Positions 46,495 through 58,300 of a DNA stretch of 64,000 nt are shown piece by piece. The DNA comes from Echinarachnius parma (taxonomy: Eukaryota; Echinodermata; Echinoidea; Clypeasteroida; Echinarachniidae). Within the stretch, counting starts at the first letter, position 1; each line of letters starts with the position of its first letter. The notes under the pieces are model-generated. The model saw nothing but the letters and a program-made list of their open reading frames with translations. It was not told the DNA's origin and did not search any database. The stretch lies in NCBI GenBank assembly GCA_037951105.1, contig JBAMJV010009664.1:49455-113454 (forward strand). Direction: 5' to 3'. Both the position numbers and the translations under genes were made by a program.

Positions 46495-46922
46495 GTGACC
46501 TCACACCACAAAACGACCGTTATGTCGCCACGGTATTCTGTTATTAGCTGAAATAGTCAAATTTTGTTTAAAATATGAGATTCAGGATTTTGATATTTCC
46601 TGAATGAGGGTATCTTAATCTACCTTCTGTGAAATTTTGAGCATCAGAAATAATGTGTAAGTATGGTTTTTCTTCAAATAAAAATGATCATATTACAGCG
46701 CTTGAATAGACGCCGATCTTTAAAGCGGCCGTTTTCTCCGTAACTTTAAATCTGTTTCAGCCATGTTCCAAATGTTTGGCACTCATTTTGAGAAGGTTTT
46801 CTAAGTCCAGATTTTACAAATTATATACCATTTTAAAGGTAATGACTTCTACTTTATTGTCATGTGAAAATCAGCATAATCATTTTCCCCGACTTATTGG
46901 TCGTTTTGTGGTGTAAGGTCAC
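46495..46922. mobile_element. TIR MITE, copy B only
   Basis: 24-bp inverted ends (GTGACCTCACACCACAAAAC.. with one mismatch), flanked by AAAT at 46491-46494 and 46923-46926. Copy A has the empty site with one AAAT (4940-4943). 428 bp, no coding capacity. Confidence 0.88.
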
Positions 46923-47341
46923 AAATCGTGTTACAATATACACATAAAATACATTTTGAATAATTCAAAGCATACATCTTGAAAGACGCTCTTCATGAAT
47001 GTAACACGTACCAGTAGCACTTGGCTTGGAATGACCCTTGTGATACAACTGAATTATGATAAAAATTAAATTACTATGACAAAGAAAATAATATTTGCCA
47101 TTCTAATCAAATATACAGTGTGACAGAAATGTCCTTTGTGGTCAAGATAACACATTGAAAGACAAAGATTTACTTCAAACAGTGGAACTTCCTTACTATC
47201 TATCTATATACATGAACATTGGGACCATGACAATTGGGCTGTTATATGGGGTCTTGGATTAGCACGGTAAGAAGCATAGACATGTAAAGAGCCAGGAACT
47301 ATAGACAAACTTCATAAACATAAGAGGGGTTTATTCTATAA

Positions 47342-47476
47342 GGGGGTGTTGCACAAAGAGTTGAAATCAATTGGAAAGTTGCAATTAATTGCAAGTCAAA
47401 AACTAGGCACATTTCAACCGATCATATTTGCACATTCTGAAAATTACACTCGATTGCAACTCTTTGTGAAACACCT
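47342..47476. mobile_element. short fold-back MITE (copy B)
   Basis: Counterpart of 5335-5470 with the same inverted ends. Confidence 0.6.
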
Positions 47477-48999
47477 CCTGAACTCATTATTATGAGGTTC
47501 CACGGTAATACCTCGTTATGAGAGTGTTTGTTATATGATAACTCTTTATTATGAGGCTTCACTGTATTAACTTGTTATGGAAGGTTTGTTTCAGAACTCT
47601 TCACGATTCGTGAAGTTCTACTGTATTACCATGTCAAAAGAGAGTTTGTTATATCAGAGCTCTTTGTAACAAGGTTCCGCATGATAGTTTTACATTCTTA
47701 TATTATCGGACCTCTTTGGATAATATACAGTATAATTCCAATTTGTAATTCTATATGTACATGAAACATGTTCAAAATGACCCATGATACCAATATAAAG
47801 ATTTGATGGCTACGGTCCTGGGAGGATATACTGTGTCACCAATATACACAAGTACCTCCATCACCCCCCCCCCCCCCCCCCCCCTAACCCCATCACCCAA
47901 GAGATGACTCCTTGGCTATGCATGCTTCTGGCACAGAAAGACTTGGATGTGTATGGTCATCAAGGTTTTTATACGTGGAGCATTAGAACTGCATTAAGGC
48001 AGAATTTACAAGCTCCAAAAACATTACTTTATTGTACATCATTTTGTACATGATGAAATCCATATTCACAGCATGTTTGTTACAGCAGAACATTCTTAAA
48101 TGAATAAATCTAACACTAAATGCCAATATCCAAGGAATTATCACATGGCCCCTTTGGCTATTGCAAACGTTTTGCACAGAAGGTCCAATGCCTATGGACC
48201 TCAAGGTATTAAAGCCTCCGTGCATGGAGTATTTGCAGTAGCATTTCATTGAGATAGAACAAAATCTAAAAGCTTTAAAAGCATTATAATTATACTGTAT
48301 ATAAATTGCAAATCAAAATCTCACCCGCAGCAATACAGTCGTCAAAAATCAAATCTCATATTAGGTGCCAATATTGAGATGAACCAGCTGCCATGCATGC
48401 AGTTTTTGCAGTAGAAATTCATTGTGACGGGAATGCCTCAAGAAGCTTTATTTTTATGTGCCATCAATAGGTTTTGACATTGGTTGCCATCAACAATTCG
48501 CAGTAAGACATTACGCTGCCGGCAATTGGGGGACAAATTAAAAGTACGTTTGCACACATATTGAAAACAACAACAAACCTTTTTACACAATCTATCTGAA
48601 AGAACCAGTTGTCTGTAATGCCTCTGACTAACAGATATACATGTTTTAATAACTTCAGCTTGCGTACGCGTAGACGAGCCACGAAGACACGTACGTCCTA
48701 TAGGCTACGATAGCCTTAGTATTCTTATGCAGCAGACCCATGATTACTTACGCTAATATAGTGGTGAGTTTCCAATTTATAACATTTTTATCTGGAAGCA
48801 ATTTTTTGTTCTGAACTTGAAGGTGTATTGTATAAGTCTAGAATATTATTGTTGGGTGGTGGTTCCCTTTAAGGCAACCAAGGGTGGCTATAAGGCCGAA
48901 CTATAGGTGGGGCTAGTAGCTGTGGATGTTTATGGTTTGGAAAGGTCCAATGGTTGAGAAGGGTCAGATGGTTTAGAAAGGTCCAATGGTTGAGAAATG

Positions 49000-49360
49000 T
49001 CAGATGGTTTGAAAGGTCCAATGGTTGAGGATCGTCTGATGGTTGGCAAAATTGGGTTGACAGGTGGCGTTTCTAGTCCGGTAATAGAGTTGATGGGTTG
49101 ATGTGTTCTGCATTCGTGGCTGAGGAGATGAACCGGCAGGAAGACAAGTAGTCGGTGCAGCATTGGCAGGCAGCTGAGCTGGATCATAAGCATGATGATT
49201 GTGTTTCACTTTACTTGAGTGAGTAACAGCTTCAGGTATTTTTGTTGACTGTGTTGAGGGGATGTATGGCCCTGGTTGTGGAGTTGCATGATAGCATGGC
49301 TGAGATGATGGTTGCCAGTGCTGTTGACTCGGAGGCTGAATGGATCGAGACGAGGTACCC
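49000..49360 (-). CDS. NLR-B exon 9: Pro-rich tail, frame-shifted end
   Basis: Same acceptor and start (GTSSRSIQPPSQQHWQPSS) as gene A. A single-nt deletion near 49066 (GGTGGCG against GGTGAGCG in A) moves the frame to NHQTILNHWTFQTI and a stop at 49000-49002. The PLDLS repeats survive as DNA in another frame (48930-49010) but are not read through the normal frame. Confidence 0.55.
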
Positions 49361-52300
49361 CTGTATAGGACAAGGCATTGTAATGTATTACAGTACAACT
49401 AGCCAACAATTACACTGGCATTACATCAATAAATACCATGTTGGTTACTTGTACTTTCACAGTTACCCTTTAACATCTAAAGTAATATGGGTACACTTTA
49501 AAACAGTTTGGGAAGAGTGGGGCGGACCCGAATGCACTCCGTATTGTGTCAGTTTCTGGTGTAACCGATCATGCCAACACAATTTACATTATGTTGGCCT
49601 CCATCGATTCCTACTGAAATAAAATCTTGCCGTCTGACCATCTCAGTTCTGTTTTGACAGTGTTAGTGGGCATCAAAAGTTCGGCTCATGTTGACTTGCA
49701 TTTGCAATATACATATATCCTTGCAAGGACATTAGCTTTATGATTGGGGGTCACATACTTAATTTATTAGGAGAGATGCTCTGTGTATTGTTTCTTGTTG
49801 GAAGGGGTGAGGCACATGCCCCCAGCACCCCTGATTTAAAACATGAAAACATAAAACGAGTCATTTGAATAAATGGCGTATTAACGGTTTCTAGCCAGTA
49901 TACCTTATTTGAACTTCATTTGGAGGGGCTTCAGCCTCCCTAAGCATCTGCGCGCCGCTGGAGCAGGGTTGCTGGGAATGTCCTCCTAGTATGTATGTCT
50001 CAGTTGCTGCATCACGTACTAGGTCTGGTAGAACACGGTGCACATGTTCCTGCTCTCCTTCATCATCACCTTCATCTTTACCATCTCGATCATCATCACA
50101 GGAAATCCTGTGAAAGCAATGGAAAATATAATTAGGGAATACTAGCATTAGGCTTGTGTAGCTAAGTCGGTACAGCACAGGTCCAACAATCTTAAGGTTA
50201 CCGGTTCAAAATCTACTTATATAAGTTCAAGATAAGGACCATAGTAGCCACGAACGTCCACCATCACTGGTAGGGTTAACTCTGGTGAAAAAATACATTG
50301 ATTGATAATTAGGGAGCCCATGTTGATGTTGTATCTTTCATCCTAATTACAACCATCTGGAACTGGAAGTCCATAATGTACATGCTGCTCAATGTACTTC
50401 ATTATCATCATCATTATCAAGATTACCATCATCATCACCATCATGATTATCACTATCATCATCATAATCATCATCATCATCATCATTATCAACACCATCA
50501 TCACCCTCATCACTATCATCATCATCAAAATCACCACCATCATCGTCATCATCACCATTATTATCAACATTATCATTATAGTCAAACCTGCTGATTCATA
50601 AATAGGGAGGAACTCCGGTACAGGGTTTTGATAGGTCCGATGGTAAAGAACCGGTCCGGTAATCTAGAGGTTGCTGGTTCAAATTGAGCTAGATTTATTC
50701 ATTTATACATATATTTATATTTATCAATAAAGTCAAATATACATTATAATATGCTCATAGTTTATGCAATTATAGGCATACCCAGGGTGGCCCAGGAAAA
50801 CGGACCGGGATAATGTGCAATAATTGTGAGACTTTATTGCCATTGAACAGCCATCCATGTTTTCAAATCTTACCCGACATTGGGGTCCACATTAAGAGCC
50901 TGCAGGAATGAGTCAATATTCGTGTACAGCACATCATTGAACTTGAAATCCCCCATGGATATGTGTGGGAGGCATTCCTGTCATGAGAAAACATTTAATA
51001 CGATGTCAATTTCACTTCATCGGGCAGGAGAAATTACTAAAATAGCAATTGGAGCGTTTCACAACTAATTTCAGTTGCATCTTCAGCTCAACTGATGTTT
51101 GGCGGGAAAATACTGCTTACCAACAGTTGTAGGCACTGTATAGTGATTAAATGTCTCTATTGTTAGATACTAATCTACATTGTTAAGTTGAACTGGAGAC
51201 ACAACTCCCAAGGAGTTGTGGAATGCTCAACTTAAAAACACAGCAAGTCTACATGACTAGAATTTAACATTTGTATCAATTAAGTACGAACCAACGCAAC
51301 CCCGAATAAATACGGGTGCGCCCTGGCCTCGTTATTCCGAAGATTCGTTATTCCGAAGGTTCTTTATTCCGAAGGTTCGTTATTCCGAACACGCAAATTT
51401 CGTATACCTGAGGGTTCGTTAATCCTAAAATGAAATAGGGTTCGTTAATCCGAACATTTGTTGCATTATTCCGAAGGTTCGTTATTCCGAAGGTTCGTTA
51501 TTCCGAAGATTCGTTATTCCGAAGGTTCGCTATTCCTAAAGTGAAATCAGTTTCGTTATTCCGAAGGTTCGTTAGTCCAAAAATAAAATCGGGTTCGTTA
51601 TTCCGAAGGTTCGTTATTCCGAGGGTTCGTTATTCCGAAGGTTCGCTATTCCTAAAGTGAAATCGGGTTCGTTAATCCAAAAATGAATTTGGGTTTGTTA
51701 TAATGCTATAATTTCATATAAAGAGATAAAATAAATGTAAATGTTTGATTGGTCTGGCCAAGGGAGGAAAAGGGGGAGGGGTATGCTTAATGCAGGCTGT
51801 AAATTAATAAACAAAACACAAATTATAGTATTATAACAAACCCGATTTAATTTTCTGATTAAAGAATCCTATTTTATATTTGGACTAATAAACCTTCGGA
51901 ATAACAAACCTTCGGAATAACGAACCCGATTGTTTTCTTCGGATAAACGAACCTTCGGAATAACGAACGCGATTTCGTTTTAGGAAGCGAACCTTCGGAA
52001 TAACGAACCCTCGGAATAACGAACCTTCGGAATAACGAACCTTCGGAATAACGACCCTTCGGAATAACGAACCTTCGGAATAACTGAACCTTCGGAATAA
52101 CGAACCTTCGGGGGCACAGCCTTAATAACCCGGCCTGATTAGAGTAATATCTATGCTAAAGTAACATTCTAAAACATAAGCTATTTTACCGAAAATGTAC
52201 AGCATTAAATACAGGAACATTCTTTAAAGAATATTCTTCATATTCTCTCAACATATTCATATTGCAATGTCATTAATTCCCTATTACATTACAATAAACT

Positions 52301-55300
52301 TCATGAACATGAAGGGTGTCAAAGCTAATAATTATAAGCACTGCTTTTCTCAATGTCTATAATGATTATGCCTGGTTTGTGTGAACCTTGTTTAAAACAT
52401 GAATATGTGTGCATTTAAATTGACAAATAAGTTTGATATTTGATTGTTAGTATGTGTTGCTGCTGCTGTTCGTATGAACATTGATATGCAGAAACAAGAG
52501 CTCTGAGTCGCTTATGTTTTATTTAAAGCATTAATGAAACCTGACAAACTTTAGAAAATCTTAAAACTACAAACAACATCAGTGACATACCACAGAGTCT
52601 GCTTTCATCTGTTCTATTGTCTGGATGAAGACTGGGTGGATCCTGCATAACACTCCTATGGTCAGATTGATTAGGTCAGGCATCAGACAGAAAGCTGTAG
52701 CAAGGTCTCTTGATGCTTGGTAGCCCAGTGTTATGCTAGACAATGTCAATGACTGGATCTATGGATGTAAAACATGTTGATGAAAAAGGGTTTGTGTGGA
52801 TGAAGATTTTGGAGATGATTACATGTGTTTTAATGTGATCCTCCTTATGTTCAGCTGATCAGATCCGGCAATAGAAATATAGCAGTTGCAAAGTCTCTTG
52901 ATTCTTGGTAGCTCAGATCCAGTTATGCAATTTTGTATCGAACTCTGATATAAAATTTTAAAAACAGTTCCAGATGGTGAACCTATGATAATAATGATAT
53001 ACAGGGTTCTTAATTAAGAAATATCACATACCCATAGTATATTGTCCCTAAATATATGATATTATCATTGGTCAAATACGCACAATGATACGATCAAGGC
53101 TTATTTACACACGACCAAGCTAGTACCCATTTACCAATTTACACTCCTGACAGAGAGTGGCAGCATTATCATTAGTTGCTGAGGCCATTGGTTGAGAGTC
53201 TTGTAAGCGAAAGGGGGGGGGGGGGGCATTGGTTATGATGGTCGAGACCGATAAAATTTGGACTCGAGACCTATAAAAAGTGTACCTGAGACCCAAAACA
53301 CATAAATGGGATGTTTTAGTACCCACTTTGAACCCCAAACAGTAGTTTTTCGTAAAAGGGGGATGTTTGAATTCCCAAACACGCCTGGGGGTGGGGGGGG
53401 TGGGGGTGGGGAGGTTCCGTCGCCAAAAATATTTGAGGCCGAGACCACTGGTTGAGAGTAAGTGAGGCGGGGAGGGGGGGGGGGGGGGGGGGTCCATCGC
53501 CAAAATAGTTGCGATACCTTACAGTCATATACAGTACATGTCCATTTTTTATGTTGAATTATGTGATCTATCTTGCCATAGTGGGCTACATTTTAAAGAA
53601 AGGTTAGCATCTGCCATGTGATAAATAATTGAGCACTTATACTTTTAGTTGATTTCATGGCTCTAAAACTAAGGGTAAACTGATAAAATGACAAAACATA
53701 TAAGTTGAAATACCACGGTGCTTTGTCCCTTTGTAGCAAGGATGCTGTAGAAGTAATCATGCATAGTACAGCGATCCATGATAACTGTCTTGAGAGAGGT
53801 AGATGTGCAGATAGCCTCGGCCAACCAGGTAGAGAGCATCAATTTACAGTCTCTGCCTTCAACCTTCAACTGCACCTGGATTGTAGTGTAAAACACACAT
53901 ACTGTACATACAAACACCTTGATTTTACTTGCCAGATTGGACTACAAAGAAAGGGGGACATTATGACAAGAATTCCCTACAAATTACTGAATTATGTTGC
54001 GTGTATCAAATACGTAATAAGAAATATAATCTTCAAAAACAAGTATTCAAAGATATACATTGTAAGAAACAATATGGTATGTTTTTTTTTTCAAAAGGCA
54101 AACATAGCTTAGTGTCAAACGTGCTCAAGTTTGATTTGGTAAAGTCTGCTTTTTACTCTCCGCTTTTCTTGAAAGTTTTGATTTTACAGTTATTGATATA
54201 CAATATAATAAGATTAAATCCATTTTAATTATTTTCAAACTGTATGAATTCGGTTCATTGTTTTGAAACAAGAACATGTGACATGCAGATATGAACGGCT
54301 TGGGATAAAGGCAAAATAGCACTCTACTTACAAAGTCTGGTAGCACAAACATGTAGGCTGCTAGCGTGTGAGCAGTAGTCTTCCCGTCTGCCATCCCAAT
54401 CCTGCCAATTGTAATTGATGTCATATCAGACAATCCATTCTTCTTCACCACTTCAGCTGCATCCCTGTCTTGGCATTCAAAAGCTATATCTACCATGAAA
54501 TCCATATGCTCCTTTCCTCTCTTTTCTTCCACCCATACTTTGATGACTCCACACTGCTCCTCCTCCTCCCACCACTCGTCTTCAGACCGCTCATCCTCCT
54601 CCGATCGTTCGTCTTCACGGCGCTGCTCCTCCTCCCATTGTTCGTCTTGATTGAACTGCTCCTCTTCCCATTGTTCGTCTTGATGGAACTGCTCCTGGAG
54701 CTCTTCACATTGTTCGTCTTCAGACCGCTCCTCCTCCTCCTCCTCCTCCCCCTCCCATTGTTCGTCTTCAGACCGCTCCTCCTCCTCCCATCGTTCGTCT
54801 TGACGGAACTGCTCCTGGAGCTCCTCCCGTTGGTCATCTTCAGACCGCTCCTCCTCCTCCTCCTCCCATCGCTCGTCTTCAGACCGCTCCTCCTCCTCCT
54901 CCGATCGTTCGTCTTCACGGCACTCCTCCTCCTCCGATCGTTCGTCTTCAGACCACTCCTCCTCCTCCGATCGTTCGTCTTCACGGCACTCCTCCTCCTC
55001 CCATCGCTCGTCTTCAGACCGCTCTTCCTCCTCCTCCGATCGTTCGTCTTCAGACCACTCCTCCTCTTCCCGGCGCCTCTCCTCCTCCCATCGTGCGTCT
55101 TCACGGAACTGCTCCTGGAGCTCTTCCCATCGTTCGTCTTCAGACCGCTCCTCCTCCTCCCATCGTTCGTCTTCCCACTGCTCCTCGATGCGTAGGTCTA
55201 CCAACTTGTAAGACTTGTTCATCTGGCATGTCCTGGTCACGATATCAATCCCAACTTTCTTGTTTTGCGTCATGCAAAAGTACAGCAGGTATCGGAACTC

Positions 55301-58300
55301 ATCCTTCTTCGGCAACACTACCTCTTCCAGCAGCCGCACATATTCCGCATGGTCGGTACAGTACAGTGAAGCGAGGTGTATTCCCCCCATATACTCTTGA
55401 AAGAGCTTATGGGGGAAACAAACTGTAGACAATACACGAGACTGGGTAGTGTCATGCCACTGTGATATCGGGATGAGCTTCTTTTCTTTTGTCAGGACTC
55501 CTATCTTGCAGGCAGTCACCATTGCCTCCTCACAGTCCTCGAATTCTTTCTCATTGAAGACAATATTCCTACATAGAATACCATCGAAGGCGATTTTGGC
55601 AACTGGTTTCAACAGCTCATCAATGTTCTCAATACACCTCTTATAACCTGGATCATCTAGATTACGGTAGGTCTTCTGGACAAAGTGCTCCTTGAGAAAT
55701 AGAAACATCTCCTTCAACAGTTGCGAAAATGTATGCAACTTTCTACATCTTTCTTCTCCCAATTCACTCCACATCAAGCACAGCATGGACACGTAGATGG
55801 GGAAAGGTGCCATATTCTCTGCGATGATATGGTTGTCCTGCATAAACTGTATCAGATTATCAGCTTTCACGCTGTCGTTCTCGAAGTACTTCTTGATGTA
55901 CTCTGAGATATTTCTTTTGGTGAATCCCTCAACACGGATGAAGGTATACAGCTCTTTCAACTTTACATCCCATCTTATCTGAATTGCCTTCCATGGACGG
56001 GACGTCACCAGTACATGACATGTTTCTAGTTGATCTGAATAGATCGTCTCTACAATATTTGTCTGAGGAGTAGTGGTGTGGCTATCTGGGAAAGCCTCGG
56101 TTGGTTTTGTGTTGCTTCTTGGTTGTGGGATGTCTCTATCTGCCTGGGTGCATTCTTGCATGATGTTCTTCTTGAACTCGTCTAGACCATCATATATGAT
56201 GAGGAACTTGTCTGGATGTAGAAGGATGTATTTATCTAGCTGGCTGGCTGTAACTGGATTGCCTGTCGTCATACAACTTTTGGCTATATCTCCAACGGTG
56301 CGCTCCTCTGCTTCCCGCAATGGAACAACAATGACCATGTCAAATAGGTGGAAATATGTTCCGTTGACCCAGTCCCATGCTATCTTAGCACATAACGTGG
56401 TCTTCCCAACTCCTGCTTCTCCCTGCACCAACATTCGTTTGGGTAGTTGCCCATTAACCTTGATGTTCAGGAGGTCTTTGTAATCCAGTACTTCCCAGTA
56501 TTTTCCATCTTCTTTAAGCATCTTCAGGTTTGTGTACATGTCTTCAAATTGACGAAGGGAGAAAGGGTCAAGGGAGTCTTCTCTTATCTTGCACAGTTTT
56601 GTTCGATAGAAGAATCTCAGATCTTCACAGCACCTTCGTAGCTCATCCTCTGAGAGGGGTGATGCGGATCCAGCAGATGATGCCTGACCTACAAAAAAAA
56701 CAAAAAAATGTTGCTGATACAACTCATAAAATCTTATCAAAAGTAATTGATACTCTCTCAGGTGGTAGAACAAATAATGATGGGAATGTTTTAGTGGTTT
56801 GCCCTTTCCCTGCATTTGTATACGAACACTAATGTGACATAATATTGAGAATAATACATAATATTTAATCGGTCGCGGGGAGGGTGACGTTATTATACTG
56901 TTGAAAAGGGAGCATAATATAAAGAAATGTTTTTGTTAAATTATTTATATGAAAATAATTATACAAAATATGCAGATGTTAAATGGTAGTTTGATCTAAT
57001 GTACACTATATTATGGTTGTCAAATAATATCATTTATAAATGTGATTTATTTTTATTTTGATATGTCAACTCATTGTAAAACATAACAAGTGGAAAACCA
57101 TTTTCTATGTAATGATCATGGACAAAAAAAAATTCAATTCAAATATTTGATCTAGTAAATTTATACTGTCAGTAAAAAGGAACAAAATGAGAGTCAATCT
57201 CGGCATGATCGGGCCAAATGTTCGATCTTCTTCAGAGGCTAAAAATGGCGATGGTAATAATAAATAATCAATTAATAATAATAAATCATTTATAGAGCGC
57301 GGAAACTATGTATATATATTCTACCGCGCATATTAATATTAATACCCATGGTCATCAGGTACATTTCCAACCCACACAATGATATTGCATACTTTCTCAA
57401 CTCCCCGGGGAGCATACTAGCCGTGCTGCCACTGATGATGGCGCAAAGGCTAATTAACACCCGACCATGGTACCCATTTATACACCTGGGTAGAGAGCAG
57501 CAAATGTGGATAAATTGCTGAAGGACAAAGGCAGTGGGCAGGGTTCGAACTCGGGATCTCATGATCAGAAAGCGCGCGCTCTACCGATCTTGCCACACTA
57601 CATCCACACTACGTAGAGAACATGATAATATGTGGACATGGGTAATTTCATGATGAGAGTGACATGCAACCCACTTTTTTATTGCATTTTTCTCAAATCC
57701 TGAATCTTTTTCAAGCTTCAGTATTTCAGGAATCACAAGAAAACAGAGATGGATATCATTTCCATCCATTGATTCACACTTTTGTGTCCTCATTACGAAA
57801 TACACACTATACATGAAATGGCACATATGGGACTACACATGTTTGAACAAGGGTGTAGGTGTAATATAGCAATAAGAATATGAGCATATTATATACAAAT
57901 AGTTACATCATAACAAATACAAAGGTCATATGAAACTAATGCAACAGAATGTCCAAAGTAAAGATGCATGTTTACCTGTTAAAAGAAGTGGGGAAATAGG
58001 GGGGGGGGGTCAATTATGTGAACTAAAGTGTGAATCAATATGAAACAAGTGTGTGGGAATAGGTTGAGGAAAGAATAATATAAGTGAAAAGGAAAGCCTG
58101 TCAATTAAACATAGGTTAAAGGGATAAATGTGATATATAAAAACACAGGAGAGTATAATACAAATGAATAGAGCATCAATATTAACAAAGCTATATAAAA
58201 CTAATGCAACATACTGTCTGAAATGAAATGATGAAAAGCAAAACAAAACAAAACGTGCAAGCATCGGGAAAAAATGTAAAGCTAATCACTGCCTTCTTGA

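Noticed and set aside
51328..52110. Regular short repeats that could suggest a CRISPR array
   Set aside because: No unique equal-length spacers; units abut and invert, and the genome is eukaryotic.
54470..55195. Plus-strand 241-aa Leu-rich frame and minus-strand 204-aa Arg-rich frame
   Set aside because: Out-of-frame readings of the NLR-B acidic repeat.
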